42,975 bases of DNA from Phycisphaerae bacterium (lineage in GTDB: Bacteria > Planctomycetota > Phycisphaerae > Sedimentisphaerales > Anaerobacaceae), in the NCBI GenBank assembly GCA_018007255.1, contig JAGOQT010000002.1, forward strand, positions 1 to 42,975, in the 5' to 3' direction. Below, piece after piece: positions 35,973 to 42,975 of this stretch. Under the pieces are notes generated by a model. It saw nothing but the letters and a program-made list of their open reading frames with translations. It was not told where the DNA came from and ran no database searches. Numbering within the stretch: the stretch's first letter is position 1; each line of letters opens with the position of its first letter. The position numbers were made by a program, and so were the translations under genes.

Positions 35973-36001
35973 TTGCCGTACCGGCCGATCTACGTTAACA
36001 T
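35973..36001 (+). promoter_or_regulatory. Promoter of murA
   Basis: TTGCCG (35973-35978), a 17-bp spacer and TAACAT (35996-36001), with a leader of about 55 nt to the murA GTG. Confidence 0.55.
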
Positions 36002-36062
36002 GTCGCCCCGCAGGCCAGGGCAGTATGTCAGGGGCATTGCGCGTTTTCAAGGAAAATAGACG

Positions 36063-37367
36063 GTGGACGTATTCCAGATCACAGGACCGGTGCGACTCGA
36101 CGGGGAGCTCACGGTCAACGGTTCGAAGAACGCGGCCCTGCCGATCATGGCGGCGACCCTGTTGGCAGAGGGCAGTTCCGAACTGGTCGGGATCCCCGAT
36201 CTGTCGGATATCGCGGTGTTCGGCCAGCTCCTGGGGCAACTGGGCTGCTTGCTGACAAGACCCGATAAGAACCGGATGGTCATCGATGCAACGCGGATCG
36301 AACAGCCCTTTGGGGACTACGAGATCGTCCGCAAGATGCGGGCCAGCGTGTGCATCCTGGGCCCGTTGCTGGCCCGGTGCCGCCGCGTGGAGGTGTCCAT
36401 GCCCGGGGGATGCGCGATCGGCGATCGGCCCGTGGACATCCACCTGCGGGGCCTGCGGGCCCTGGGCGCACAGATCCACCTCAGGGGCGGCTACATCGTG
36501 GCCGAGGCCCCCAAGGGGCTCACAGGCGCGGAGGTCTTCCTGGGAGGTCCGTTTGGGTCCACCGTGCTGGGCACGGCCAACGTCATGATGGCGGCCACCC
36601 TGGCCAAGGGCCGCACGGTCATCGAGTCCGCGGCCTGTGAGCCGGAGGTCGCGGATCTGGCCCGTTGTCTGAAGAAGATGGGGGCCCAGATCAGCGGCAT
36701 CGGGTCCCCCCACCTCGTGATCGAGGGCGTGGACCACCTGCGTCCGGTCCGGTACACGGTGATCCCGGACCGGATCGAGGCCGGGACCTTCATGGTCGCT
36801 GCGGCGGTGACCCGGGGACGGGTCACGCTCCGGAACGGCCGGCTGGCGGACCTGATGGCCGTGGCGGACAAGCTGAGGGAGGTCGGCGCGGCAGTGGACG
36901 CCCACGCCCACGGATGCACGGTGGCCATGGAAGGGCCCATCCGGCCCGCGGACATCACCACCCTGCCCTATCCCGGCTTCCCGACGGACCTCCAGGCCCA
37001 ATTCATGGTCCTGTTGGCCCTGGCGGAGGGCAACAGCCTGATCATCGAGAAGGTCTTCCCGGACCGGTTCATGCACGTGGCCGAGCTGAACCGGATGGCC
37101 GCCAACCTCCGGAAGGAGGGTTCGGCCGTGCTCGTTGCGGGCGTGCGCCAGCTCATCGCCGCGCAGGTGATGGCCTCGGACCTGCGGGCCTCCGCGGCCC
37201 TGGTCCTGGCCGGCCTGGCCGCCGAGGGGGTCACCACAGTCAATCGCGTGTATCACATCGACCGGGGCTACGAGCGGATCGAGGAGAAACTGAACTCCAT
37301 GGGGGCGAAGATCGTACGTGAGAAGTCCCAAACCAAGACGGTTTTGAAAGAAGGAGAAACGACATGA
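36063..37367 (+). CDS. murA: UDP-N-acetylglucosamine 1-carboxyvinyltransferase
   Basis: A 434-aa enzyme of the first committed step of peptidoglycan synthesis, transferring enolpyruvate from PEP to UDP-GlcNAc. It begins with GTG at 36063 (MDVFQITGPVRLDGELTVNG) with AAGGA 8-9 bp upstream. SKNAALPIMAA carries the catalytic Lys; MPGGCAIGDRPVDIHLRG carries the PEP/fosfomycin-reactive Cys; YPGFPTDLQAQFM carries the catalytic Asp. The Cys (not Asp) predicts normal fosfomycin reactivity. The stop overlaps the DUF481 gene's ATG by four bases. Its presence argues that this lineage keeps peptidoglycan. Confidence 0.96.
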   Translation: MDVFQITGPVRLDGELTVNGSKNAALPIMAATLLAEGSSELVGIPDLSDIAVFGQLLGQLGCLLTRPDKNRMVIDATRIEQPFGDYEIVRKMRASVCILGPLLARCRRVEVSMPGGCAIGDRPVDIHLRGLRALGAQIHLRGGYIVAEAPKGLTGAEVFLGGPFGSTVLGTANVMMAATLAKGRTVIESAACEPEVADLARCLKKMGAQISGIGSPHLVIEGVDHLRPVRYTVIPDRIEAGTFMVAAAVTRGRVTLRNGRLADLMAVADKLREVGAAVDAHAHGCTVAMEGPIRPADITTLPYPGFPTDLQAQFMVLLALAEGNSLIIEKVFPDRFMHVAELNRMAANLRKEGSAVLVAGVRQLIAAQVMASDLRASAALVLAGLAAEGVTTVNRVYHIDRGYERIEEKLNSMGAKIVREKSQTKTVLKEGETT

Positions 37368-38386
37368 GTAGAATGCTGAAGATGGGGATCGTCACGTGCA
37401 TGGTCCTGGTCGCCTCCGCGGGCGCGGACCAGGTCGTGCTCAAGAACGGGGACCGCATGACGGGCAAGGTCGAGGGCGTGGCCGGCGGCAAGCTGACCCT
37501 GCAGTCTCCGGCGGCCGGCCCGATCGTGATCCCCCTGGCGGAAGTCCAGAGCTTCGCAACGGACGAGCCGATCGCGATCCACCTCAAGGACGGCACTGTG
37601 CTCAACCGCAAGGTGCAACTCGCCGATTCCGGCCGGTTCGCCATTGAATCCGGGGACACGGTGCAGCCCCAGGCCCTGCAGATCGCGGACATCACGGCCG
37701 TCAATCCCCCGCCCAAGCCTGCGCCCCGGTGGACCGGCCAGGTCACTGCGGGCCTGACCAAGACCACGGGCAACACCCACATCGAGACCCGCAACCTCAG
37801 CGCAGGGGCCGTGCGGAGGTCGGACAACGACCGGATCACCGTGAGCATGGACTATGCCAGGGGCAGGCAGGAGGTCGGGGGGGTCAAGGCGACCACGGAG
37901 GACTGGTGGCGGGGCAGGGGCAAGTACGACTACTACGTGTCCCCCAAGCTCTATGTGTACGGCGACGGCCGGTATGAGAAGGATGCTGTGGCCCTGCTGG
38001 ATCGCCGCGTCCTGGTCGGCGCCGGGGCCGGGTATCAATGGGTCGAGACCGACATCACCAAGTTCAGGACCGAGATCGGTCTGGCGTCCCTGTACGAGAA
38101 GTTCGACAACGCCGGGGGCAGCAACAGCGAGGTCTCGCTCCAGGCCGGATACAACTTCGAGCACAGGCTCACGGACACCCTGCTGTTCGTCAATGACCTG
38201 GCCTACTACCCCAGCCTCGACAAGTTCTCGGATTACTACCTGACCACCACGGCCGAGCTGCGTGCGAGCATCACGCCGCGGATCTTCGGAAACATCAAGG
38301 TCATCTTCAATTATGACAAGAGCCCTGCGCCGGACCAGGGCAGCACGGACGTCAAGTACATCCTGGGTCTGGGCATGAGCTTCTGA
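37364..38386 (+). CDS. DUF481-family outer-membrane protein
   Basis: A 340-aa secreted protein. Residues 1-21 (MSRMLKMGIVTCMVLVASAG) are a signal peptide. Residues 22-115 form a small beta-rich domain with two repeats of the type VVLKNGDRMTGKV and IHLKDGTVLNRKV. From about 120 to the end lies a DUF481-type barrel of alternating strands (WTGQVTAGLTKTTGNTHIET, KYDYYVSPKLYVYGDGRYE), ending in Phe as outer-membrane barrels do. ATG overlaps the murA stop (ATGA), with AAGGAG 8 bp upstream, so translation is coupled to murA. The function is unknown; a salt-induced or structural outer-membrane role is a family-level guess. Confidence 0.85.
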   Translation: MSRMLKMGIVTCMVLVASAGADQVVLKNGDRMTGKVEGVAGGKLTLQSPAAGPIVIPLAEVQSFATDEPIAIHLKDGTVLNRKVQLADSGRFAIESGDTVQPQALQIADITAVNPPPKPAPRWTGQVTAGLTKTTGNTHIETRNLSAGAVRRSDNDRITVSMDYARGRQEVGGVKATTEDWWRGRGKYDYYVSPKLYVYGDGRYEKDAVALLDRRVLVGAGAGYQWVETDITKFRTEIGLASLYEKFDNAGGSNSEVSLQAGYNFEHRLTDTLLFVNDLAYYPSLDKFSDYYLTTTAELRASITPRIFGNIKVIFNYDKSPAPDQGSTDVKYILGLGMSF

Positions 38387-38399
38387 CCTGAACGACCTT

Positions 38400-38443
38400 G
38401 AAGTCGCGCAAGGCCATCGGTCCATGACGGCCTTGCGCGCTTC
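38400..38443. terminator. Hairpin between convergent DUF481 and ECF-linked genes
   Basis: CGCGCAAGGCC (38405-38415) pairs perfectly with GGCCTTGCGCG (38429-38439), and flanking GAAG/CTTC extends the stem. It serves both converging genes by position. There is no U tract, so Rho-independent function is probable but not certain. Confidence 0.55.
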
Positions 38444-41400
38444 AGGGTCTGTTGGAGGGCGTGGGTTCGGGTTCCAGCAGAACCTGGATCACGGGCCTCA
38501 CGGGGACCAGGGCCAGGAGGTCGTTGGCCTGGATCGCCACGGGGCGCTGCTCGGCCTGGAACCCGGGCTGAGAGACCCGCAGGGTGTAGTCGCCTGCGGG
38601 CGCGATCAGGACCTGCTCGCGGTCGGTCTGGACCCACGGGCGGATCTGCCCGTCGGGCCCCTCAAGCACCACGGCTGCATTGCTCAACGGACTGCCGCTG
38701 GTGCTGGCGACCTGGACCGAGAGCAGGCCGTGGTTGGCCCCGGGCCACTGCCAGGTGTTGATGTCCAGGATCTTGGCCTCGCCCTCGGCCAGGTGGAATC
38801 GGGCTAGCGGGGCCTTGTCCAGTAGGTAGGGGCTCCCCACGAAGTAGTCGCCTTCGGGCAGGTTCGCGATCCGGTAGTATCCCCCCAGGGGCTCCACACG
38901 GACCGACAGGGTCTGGGTCTGGTTGAACACCCAGAGCGGCCCGCCCATCTCGTTCAGCACCCCGCCGTTGACGCTTGCAGTACCGGAGGGGATCTCCAGG
39001 GCCACGGCCACAGGGGCTGCTGCGTCGGGGCAGTCGAGGAGCCGAGTGACCCGGCGTCCGGCGTCCGGCGTGCCCTCCGGTCCCTGGGCCACGAGCAGGT
39101 AGGACCCAGGCAGCACGCGGGTGATCCGATAGGGCTGGCCTGCCTGCGCAGGGGCCTGGGCTTGGCCGATCCTCTGGCCCCAGAATGCCCCGCCCTCCAG
39201 CAGATGCACGGTCCAGTCCAGGGGCGCGTCGGCCCCGCGCCGCGTGAGGAGGACCTCCACGCGTCCCATGGTCCCGGGGAGCGTGCCCACGTCCAGGTCG
39301 TCCGTGCCCACGTCCAGGGTCCGGACCTTGACCCACGAGGTCCCTTCATCCTCGCCCTGGGCGTAGACCCCGTAGCGGCCCGCGGGGACCCCGTTGAAGG
39401 TGAAGGAGCCGTCCGAGTCCGTGGCGGCCCTGCACTGGAACGTCCCGCTCGCCGGGCTGGAGGCGTCGGCCAAAAGGACCTGGGCCTCCGGTGTGGGCCG
39501 GCCCTCCATGGCCAGGACCCCACTCACGTTGGGTCGGCCGCCCAGGTCCAGCCGGATCGTGCGACCGTCCAGGGGCCAGACCGCCCTGCGGATCACGCCC
39601 GGACGGGCCTCTGTGTGGCGCCGCTGCACAAAGCACAGGGTCGCGGGCAGGCGGTCCACGCGGTAATGGCCTTGGGCGTCCGTGATGGCCGTGGCCAACA
39701 GGCCCGCCTCGGTCTCCAGTCCGTCGGGCAGATCTCCGTCATGGACCGTGAGGGCCACGTTGGCCTCGGGCCGGCCCTGGGGGTCGTACACGATCCCTTC
39801 AATGGCCCCACCCGGGTGCAGGATCACGGTAACGCCGTCCGTGGTCCGGCCCTCCAAGGTCTCGACCCCCTCCACGGTCGCCGGGCTGAACTGCGGGTGC
39901 GTGACCCGCAGTGTGTGCAGGCCGGCAGGCACGTGCTCCAGGACAAACGCGCCGTCCTGTGTCTGGGCACGGGGCTGCCCTGTGCCCACCGGGCTGACGG
40001 ACGCCCCTGCGATCGACTCTCCGTGCGCGTCCACCACGCGTCCCTGGATCCGCCCCCCTGTGGGCAGCTCCACGACCAGTTGCCTGGGTCGCCGCGTATC
40101 GACCCTGTCGAGCACCGCGGGGACAAACCCCTCTGCACGGACCTGGACCTCGTACAGGCCCGGCCCGCTGCTGGCGATCTCAAAGACCCCGTTCGGATCC
40201 GTGACCGGGTGCCACTCGACCTGGGGCAGGTAGGTGAACCCGGGCCAGGACCGGATCTTGGTGGCCGCCACGTGGAAGCGTTCCACAGGCTTATTGGAGC
40301 GGGCCTTCAGCACGATCCCCCGGAACGAGGGCGTAGGCACGACCTGGAGGTCCACCTCCAGGTCCGGGCCCGGGACCTGCACGCCCTGGATGACCCGGTC
40401 CTCGATGTTGGGGCCCTCGAAGACCAGGGTGTACAGGCCGGGCCTGATCCCGTTTAAGGCAAAGGTCTCCGCGCCGGGTCCCAGCCTTGCGCTGGCGATC
40501 GTGCCGGGGAACGAATAGGCGGTAACGAGGACCGAGTCAGGCCGGCGATCGCCCGACCAGAGGAGGGTGCCGCCGAGCCGGGCCAGGTCCCTGGGTGCGG
40601 CCTGCTGGGGGATCGTCACCACCAGGGGCTGTCCATCCGCAGTGGGCAACTGGGCCTGGGCGGCCCTGAACGAGTAGGCCAGGCCGTCCCCCTGGGGGAT
40701 GCTGACCTGCAGGTTGAAGAGGCCGTCCTGGACCTGGCCCAGGACAAAGCCCCCGGACGCATCCACAGGGGAGGGCGGCGGCAGTGCGGCTGCGTGCCAC
40801 CAATCCGGAACCGCATAGACTTGGAGGCCCTGCGCGGGCGTTCCATCCGCGTACAGGGCGCGGCCCTGCACCGGGGTGCCCCTGTGAAGGGTGATCTGCA
40901 CGGGGTCCTCCAGGGCCGGATCCGAGCAGGTCACCACCCCGTACTGAAGGGCGTAGTCGGTGCTGACCACTGCGATCTGGTAGGGTACGGCCGAGGGTCT
41001 CAGGGCGCCCATCGTAGCCCTGCCGTCCTCGCCCGTGGTTGCGGGCGGGCACGCATCGTCGCCTTGGTCCGACCCGAGCCAATGCGCGGACAGACGCACG
41101 TCCGGGACGGGCGCGCCTTGTTCATCCACCACCGCCACTGGGACCCGGCAGCCCTGCTCGAGCTGGATGTCCCGCACGACCGGCTCGCGCGGACCCAGGG
41201 ACACGAACCCGCAGGGGTCCTGGGGGTCCAGGCCCAGGTACTGGGCAGACTGGACTTGAACGCGGTAATCGCCCGCCTGCTCGACCGCGTCCAAGCTGTA
41301 GGAACCCTGCGTGTTGGTCCTGGCCAGGTACACCTGCGGACCGGCGATCAGGATCTCCGCATTGGGTATGGGCAGGCCGGTCCGGAGGTCCGTGACCAGA

Positions 41401-42065
41401 CCGCTGAGCGCGGGCTGGGCGGCCACACGCACCAGGGTGTCCGCACCGGTTGGGGCCGCTGCATCGACCGCGCGTGCCACCTGCGCGGTTGCGGGGCCCT
41501 CCTGGTCCAGGATCCGCTGCAGGGCCTGCTCAAAGGGGTTGCTGTCCCCATCCCCGGTCCACTGGCCTGCCAATCGGGCAAGGGCCTCCACGGCCCTGGG
41601 TTCGCGGAGATCGGCCAGGTGCCGGGCGGCCGCGACCTGGGCCTCGAAGACCCCTGATCCGAGCACACCCATGAGACCGTCCGCGTCCAGGGCTGCATGC
41701 AGGGCCTCCACCCGGTCCAACTGGGTCTGCACGTTGCCGGCCACCTGGGGGACGTCGGGCGCTGCGCCCGCCCCCTGGGGTGCGGAGTCCATGGCAACAG
41801 GAGGGACGACCGGTGTCCGCGCACGACTGAGCACCAAGGTCACGGTCACGGCAGCCACCAGGCAGGCCGCCAGGGCCGCCCGGACCGCTGGGCTGGATCG
41901 GACCAAACGGAGGATCCGAGGACCGATCGAGGGCCCGGCCGCCTGGCCGGTCACGAGCTGGGTGCGGACCCGGTCCAAGGCCCTCTGGGTGCACTCCCGA
42001 GAGGGCCTGACCCTTGCGATCAGCTCCAGACTGCGCAGCACCTGCCGATCCTCAGTGTTCGGCAT
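38442..42065 (-). CDS. Large membrane-anchored protein with repeated carboxypeptidase-regulatory-like (Ig-like) domains, coupled to an ECF sigma factor
   Basis: A 1207-aa protein. Residues 1-61 are cytoplasmic and charged, 62-80 form one transmembrane helix (VRAALAACLVAAVTVTLVLS region), and the rest is extracytoplasmic. A helical, HEAT-like stretch (about 100-200) precedes many beta-sandwich repeats of the CarboxypepD_reg type, marked by G-x-V-x-D and the DG-x-F-x-L/I-x-x-V-P-A-G-x-Y pattern (for example DGSFTFNGVPAGRYGVYAQG, DGAFVLEHVPAGLHTLRV). ATG at 42065 overlaps the sigma gene by 14 bp with GGGGGA upstream. The N-terminal segment may hold the sigma factor, as in anti-sigma/sensor proteins; this is inference. 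No catalytic domain is seen. Confidence 0.8.
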   Translation of the reverse strand: MPNTEDRQVLRSLELIARVRPSRECTQRALDRVRTQLVTGQAAGPSIGPRILRLVRSSPAVRAALAACLVAAVTVTLVLSRARTPVVPPVAMDSAPQGAGAAPDVPQVAGNVQTQLDRVEALHAALDADGLMGVLGSGVFEAQVAAARHLADLREPRAVEALARLAGQWTGDGDSNPFEQALQRILDQEGPATAQVARAVDAAAPTGADTLVRVAAQPALSGLVTDLRTGLPIPNAEILIAGPQVYLARTNTQGSYSLDAVEQAGDYRVQVQSAQYLGLDPQDPCGFVSLGPREPVVRDIQLEQGCRVPVAVVDEQGAPVPDVRLSAHWLGSDQGDDACPPATTGEDGRATMGALRPSAVPYQIAVVSTDYALQYGVVTCSDPALEDPVQITLHRGTPVQGRALYADGTPAQGLQVYAVPDWWHAAALPPPSPVDASGGFVLGQVQDGLFNLQVSIPQGDGLAYSFRAAQAQLPTADGQPLVVTIPQQAAPRDLARLGGTLLWSGDRRPDSVLVTAYSFPGTIASARLGPGAETFALNGIRPGLYTLVFEGPNIEDRVIQGVQVPGPDLEVDLQVVPTPSFRGIVLKARSNKPVERFHVAATKIRSWPGFTYLPQVEWHPVTDPNGVFEIASSGPGLYEVQVRAEGFVPAVLDRVDTRRPRQLVVELPTGGRIQGRVVDAHGESIAGASVSPVGTGQPRAQTQDGAFVLEHVPAGLHTLRVTHPQFSPATVEGVETLEGRTTDGVTVILHPGGAIEGIVYDPQGRPEANVALTVHDGDLPDGLETEAGLLATAITDAQGHYRVDRLPATLCFVQRRHTEARPGVIRRAVWPLDGRTIRLDLGGRPNVSGVLAMEGRPTPEAQVLLADASSPASGTFQCRAATDSDGSFTFNGVPAGRYGVYAQGEDEGTSWVKVRTLDVGTDDLDVGTLPGTMGRVEVLLTRRGADAPLDWTVHLLEGGAFWGQRIGQAQAPAQAGQPYRITRVLPGSYLLVAQGPEGTPDAGRRVTRLLDCPDAAAPVAVALEIPSGTASVNGGVLNEMGGPLWVFNQTQTLSVRVEPLGGYYRIANLPEGDYFVGSPYLLDKAPLARFHLAEGEAKILDINTWQWPGANHGLLSVQVASTSGSPLSNAAVVLEGPDGQIRPWVQTDREQVLIAPAGDYTLRVSQPGFQAEQRPVAIQANDLLALVPVRPVIQVLLEPEPTPSNRP

Positions 42066-42588
42066 GGCGTTCCCCCGTGACCATCGGTTTCAACACGGCC
42101 CTGGAGCAGACCCCCCGGACCCTGGCCAAGGCCCTGGAACACAGGGCCCGGACGTGGTGGGGGGTCTTGCCGGTTGCCTCGGCGATCTGTTCGAATGAGA
42201 GCTCCTGGATGTAGCGGAGCACGAAGACCTGTCGCTGGGTCTTGTTGAGCCGTTCCATGGCCGCAAAGACCTTGCGGACCTCCTCGTTCCGGACCAGATG
42301 GGCAAGGGGTCCCCTGTCCTCTGCCATGGGCTCAGGGGCGTCCTCTGTGTCCAAGGACACGCTCGCCCCCTTGCGCCTCCGCCAGTCAAACGCCAGGTTG
42401 ATGGCCACGGTCCGGGCATAGGCGTCCAGGTTGTCTACCCTGTCCAGGTTCGAGCCGGAGAGTCTGATGAACAGGTCCTGCATAAGGTCCTCTGCCACGT
42501 CCTCCCTCAGGGTCAGCTTGGTCAGCAGTCCATGGAGGCTGGGGCCCAGCCTGTCCAAGAGTTCCAGCAGCTTGTCCGAGTTCGGCAT
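42052..42588 (-). CDS. ECF-type RNA polymerase sigma factor
   Basis: A 178-aa sigma-70-family protein with only regions 2 and 4. Region 2 covers about residues 10-80 (DVAEDLMQDLFIRLSG; LDAYARTVAINLAFDWRRRKG). Region 4 covers about 112-165 (LNKTQRQVFVLRYIQELSFE, then QIAEATGKTPHHVRALCSRA as helix-turn-helix). ATG at 42588 is preferred over the TTG one codon upstream. It overlaps the large surface-protein gene by 14 bp, so the two are made together. A 10-bp palindrome AACGGCCGTT lies at 42646-42655 upstream, role unknown. Confidence 0.92.
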   Translation of the reverse strand: MPNSDKLLELLDRLGPSLHGLLTKLTLREDVAEDLMQDLFIRLSGSNLDRVDNLDAYARTVAINLAFDWRRRKGASVSLDTEDAPEPMAEDRGPLAHLVRNEEVRKVFAAMERLNKTQRQVFVLRYIQELSFEQIAEATGKTPHHVRALCSRALARVRGVCSRAVLKPMVTGERHAEH

Positions 42589-42876
42589 CAAGGAAGTCTG
42601 CGTCCTTGATCGTCATAGGGTAGACGTGCCCCGACCCGTACGCGCAACGGCCGTTTTCCCCGGATCGAGACGATCACGGCAATGATAACTGAGGCAGGGC
42701 AATAGCCCACACAAAAACGCGGTGCCCTGGGCTCGGGGGGGCTCAGGCGGACACGGCGGACCGGGCCCGGTCGGCCACAACGAACAAGGGCCACGCCCGC
42801 ACGGGCATGGCCCTTGTTGATCCATGGTGCGGGGGCGTTCGCAGCCCTGGTCACCTGCTTGCGCTGTCAGGGTGGA
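42589..42876. other. Intergenic region upstream of the ECF sigma gene
   Basis: 288 bp with the palindrome at 42646-42655 and the strong hairpin at 42783-42818. No confident promoter for the sigma gene is seen; TTGCGC with TCTACC at 17 bp is weak. No gene is supported. Confidence 0.4.
42783..42818 (-). terminator. Strong hairpin terminator downstream of the PEP-CTERM gene
   Basis: AACAAGGGCCA and TGGCCCTTGTT form an 11-bp perfect stem, extended by GCCC/GGGC after one mismatch, with a 4-base loop. On the minus strand it ends in TTGTTCGTTG, a weak T-rich tail. It lies about 60 bp after the PEP-CTERM stop codon. Confidence 0.65.
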
Positions 42877-42975
42877 CTAGGACGGCCTGCGCCTCCTCAT
42901 CCAGCCCACCAGTGCGGTCCCGATACTGGCGAGCACCACAGCGCCTGGGGCCGGGACCTCCCCGTCATGATTTTC
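42877..42975 (-). CDS. PEP-CTERM sorting-domain protein, C-terminal end only
   Basis: The last 32 codons of a gene entering from the right: ENHDGE then VPAPGAVVLASIGTALVGWM then RRRRPS and TAG at 42877. This is a complete PEP-CTERM signal: a VPAPGA motif (the variant common in planctomycetes), one hydrophobic helix and an Arg cluster. Exosortase recognises such tails and cleaves them at the membrane during export to the surface or exopolysaccharide. The passenger domain lies outside the window. It is followed by the hairpin at 42783-42818. Confidence 0.85.
   Translation of the reverse strand, partial: ENHDGEVPAPGAVVLASIGTALVGWMRRRRPS

Noticed and set aside
42588-42854. 88-aa minus-strand ORF upstream of the ECF sigma gene
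   Set aside because: It runs through the terminator hairpin at 42783-42818 and has an Arg/Pro-rich, motif-free translation.

Overview
This 43-kb, GC-rich window is bacterial chromosomal DNA. It looks like a Gram-negative planctomycete, most plausibly of the Phycisphaerae type. The reasons are: Kdo activation (kdsB), peptidoglycan synthesis (murA) and a predicted outer-membrane barrel; a C-terminal sorting signal of the VPAPGA / Arg-rich PEP-CTERM variant at the right edge; a DUF1570-like metallopeptidase; an ECF sigma factor coupled to a very large surface protein; and several small lineage-type proteins. The taxonomy is inferred, since no rRNA gene is present. Tandem dehydratase activase-like domains suggest an anaerobic lifestyle.

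Layout, left to right. 1-302: an open partial ORF joining a TorF-type porin N-terminus in frame to a 120-bp exact copy of part of the neighbouring sugar kinase gene; this is a rearrangement or an assembly edge. 536-1498: PfkB kinase. 1705-1854: a 49-aa gene. 3095-7737, read right to left: a compact six-gene operon kdsB-pyrG-(92-aa protein)-ribE-pdxA-rsmA with two TGATG stop/start couplings. 7944-10911: divergent ABC-F ATPase and MenA-like prenyltransferase. 11325-14919: tRNA-Val(CAC), coaX, a MnmE-like GTPase without the usual C-terminus, hisS. 14920-15167: an intergenic segment that folds almost entirely into one nested structure. 15168-20443: a DUF362 protein, then gyrB, dciA (DUF721) and dnaN, followed by an AT-richer non-coding region with a perfect DnaA box, a candidate oriC.

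The right half starts with a marR regulator and a 1538-aa tandem activase protein (20909-26047). Convergent to it is a ParA-type ATPase carrying a C-terminal AMPK-beta/CBM48-like glycogen-binding module, the most unusual architecture in the window. Next come a degenerate nucleotidyltransferase-like protein, maf, a DUF1570-like metallopeptidase, ispE, a FlgM-like protein, tRNA-Ser(GGA), topA, a CPBP membrane protease, murA with a translationally coupled DUF481 outer-membrane protein, and an ECF sigma factor overlapping a 1207-aa membrane-anchored protein with repeated carboxypeptidase-regulatory-like domains. The window ends in the C-terminus of a PEP-CTERM protein.

Promoters are easy to read by eye: at least a dozen TTGnnn / 16-18 bp / TAnnnT pairs stand before genes or tRNAs. 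Several lie so close to the start codon that the transcripts would be leaderless or nearly so. I see no CRISPR array, insertion sequence or prophage.
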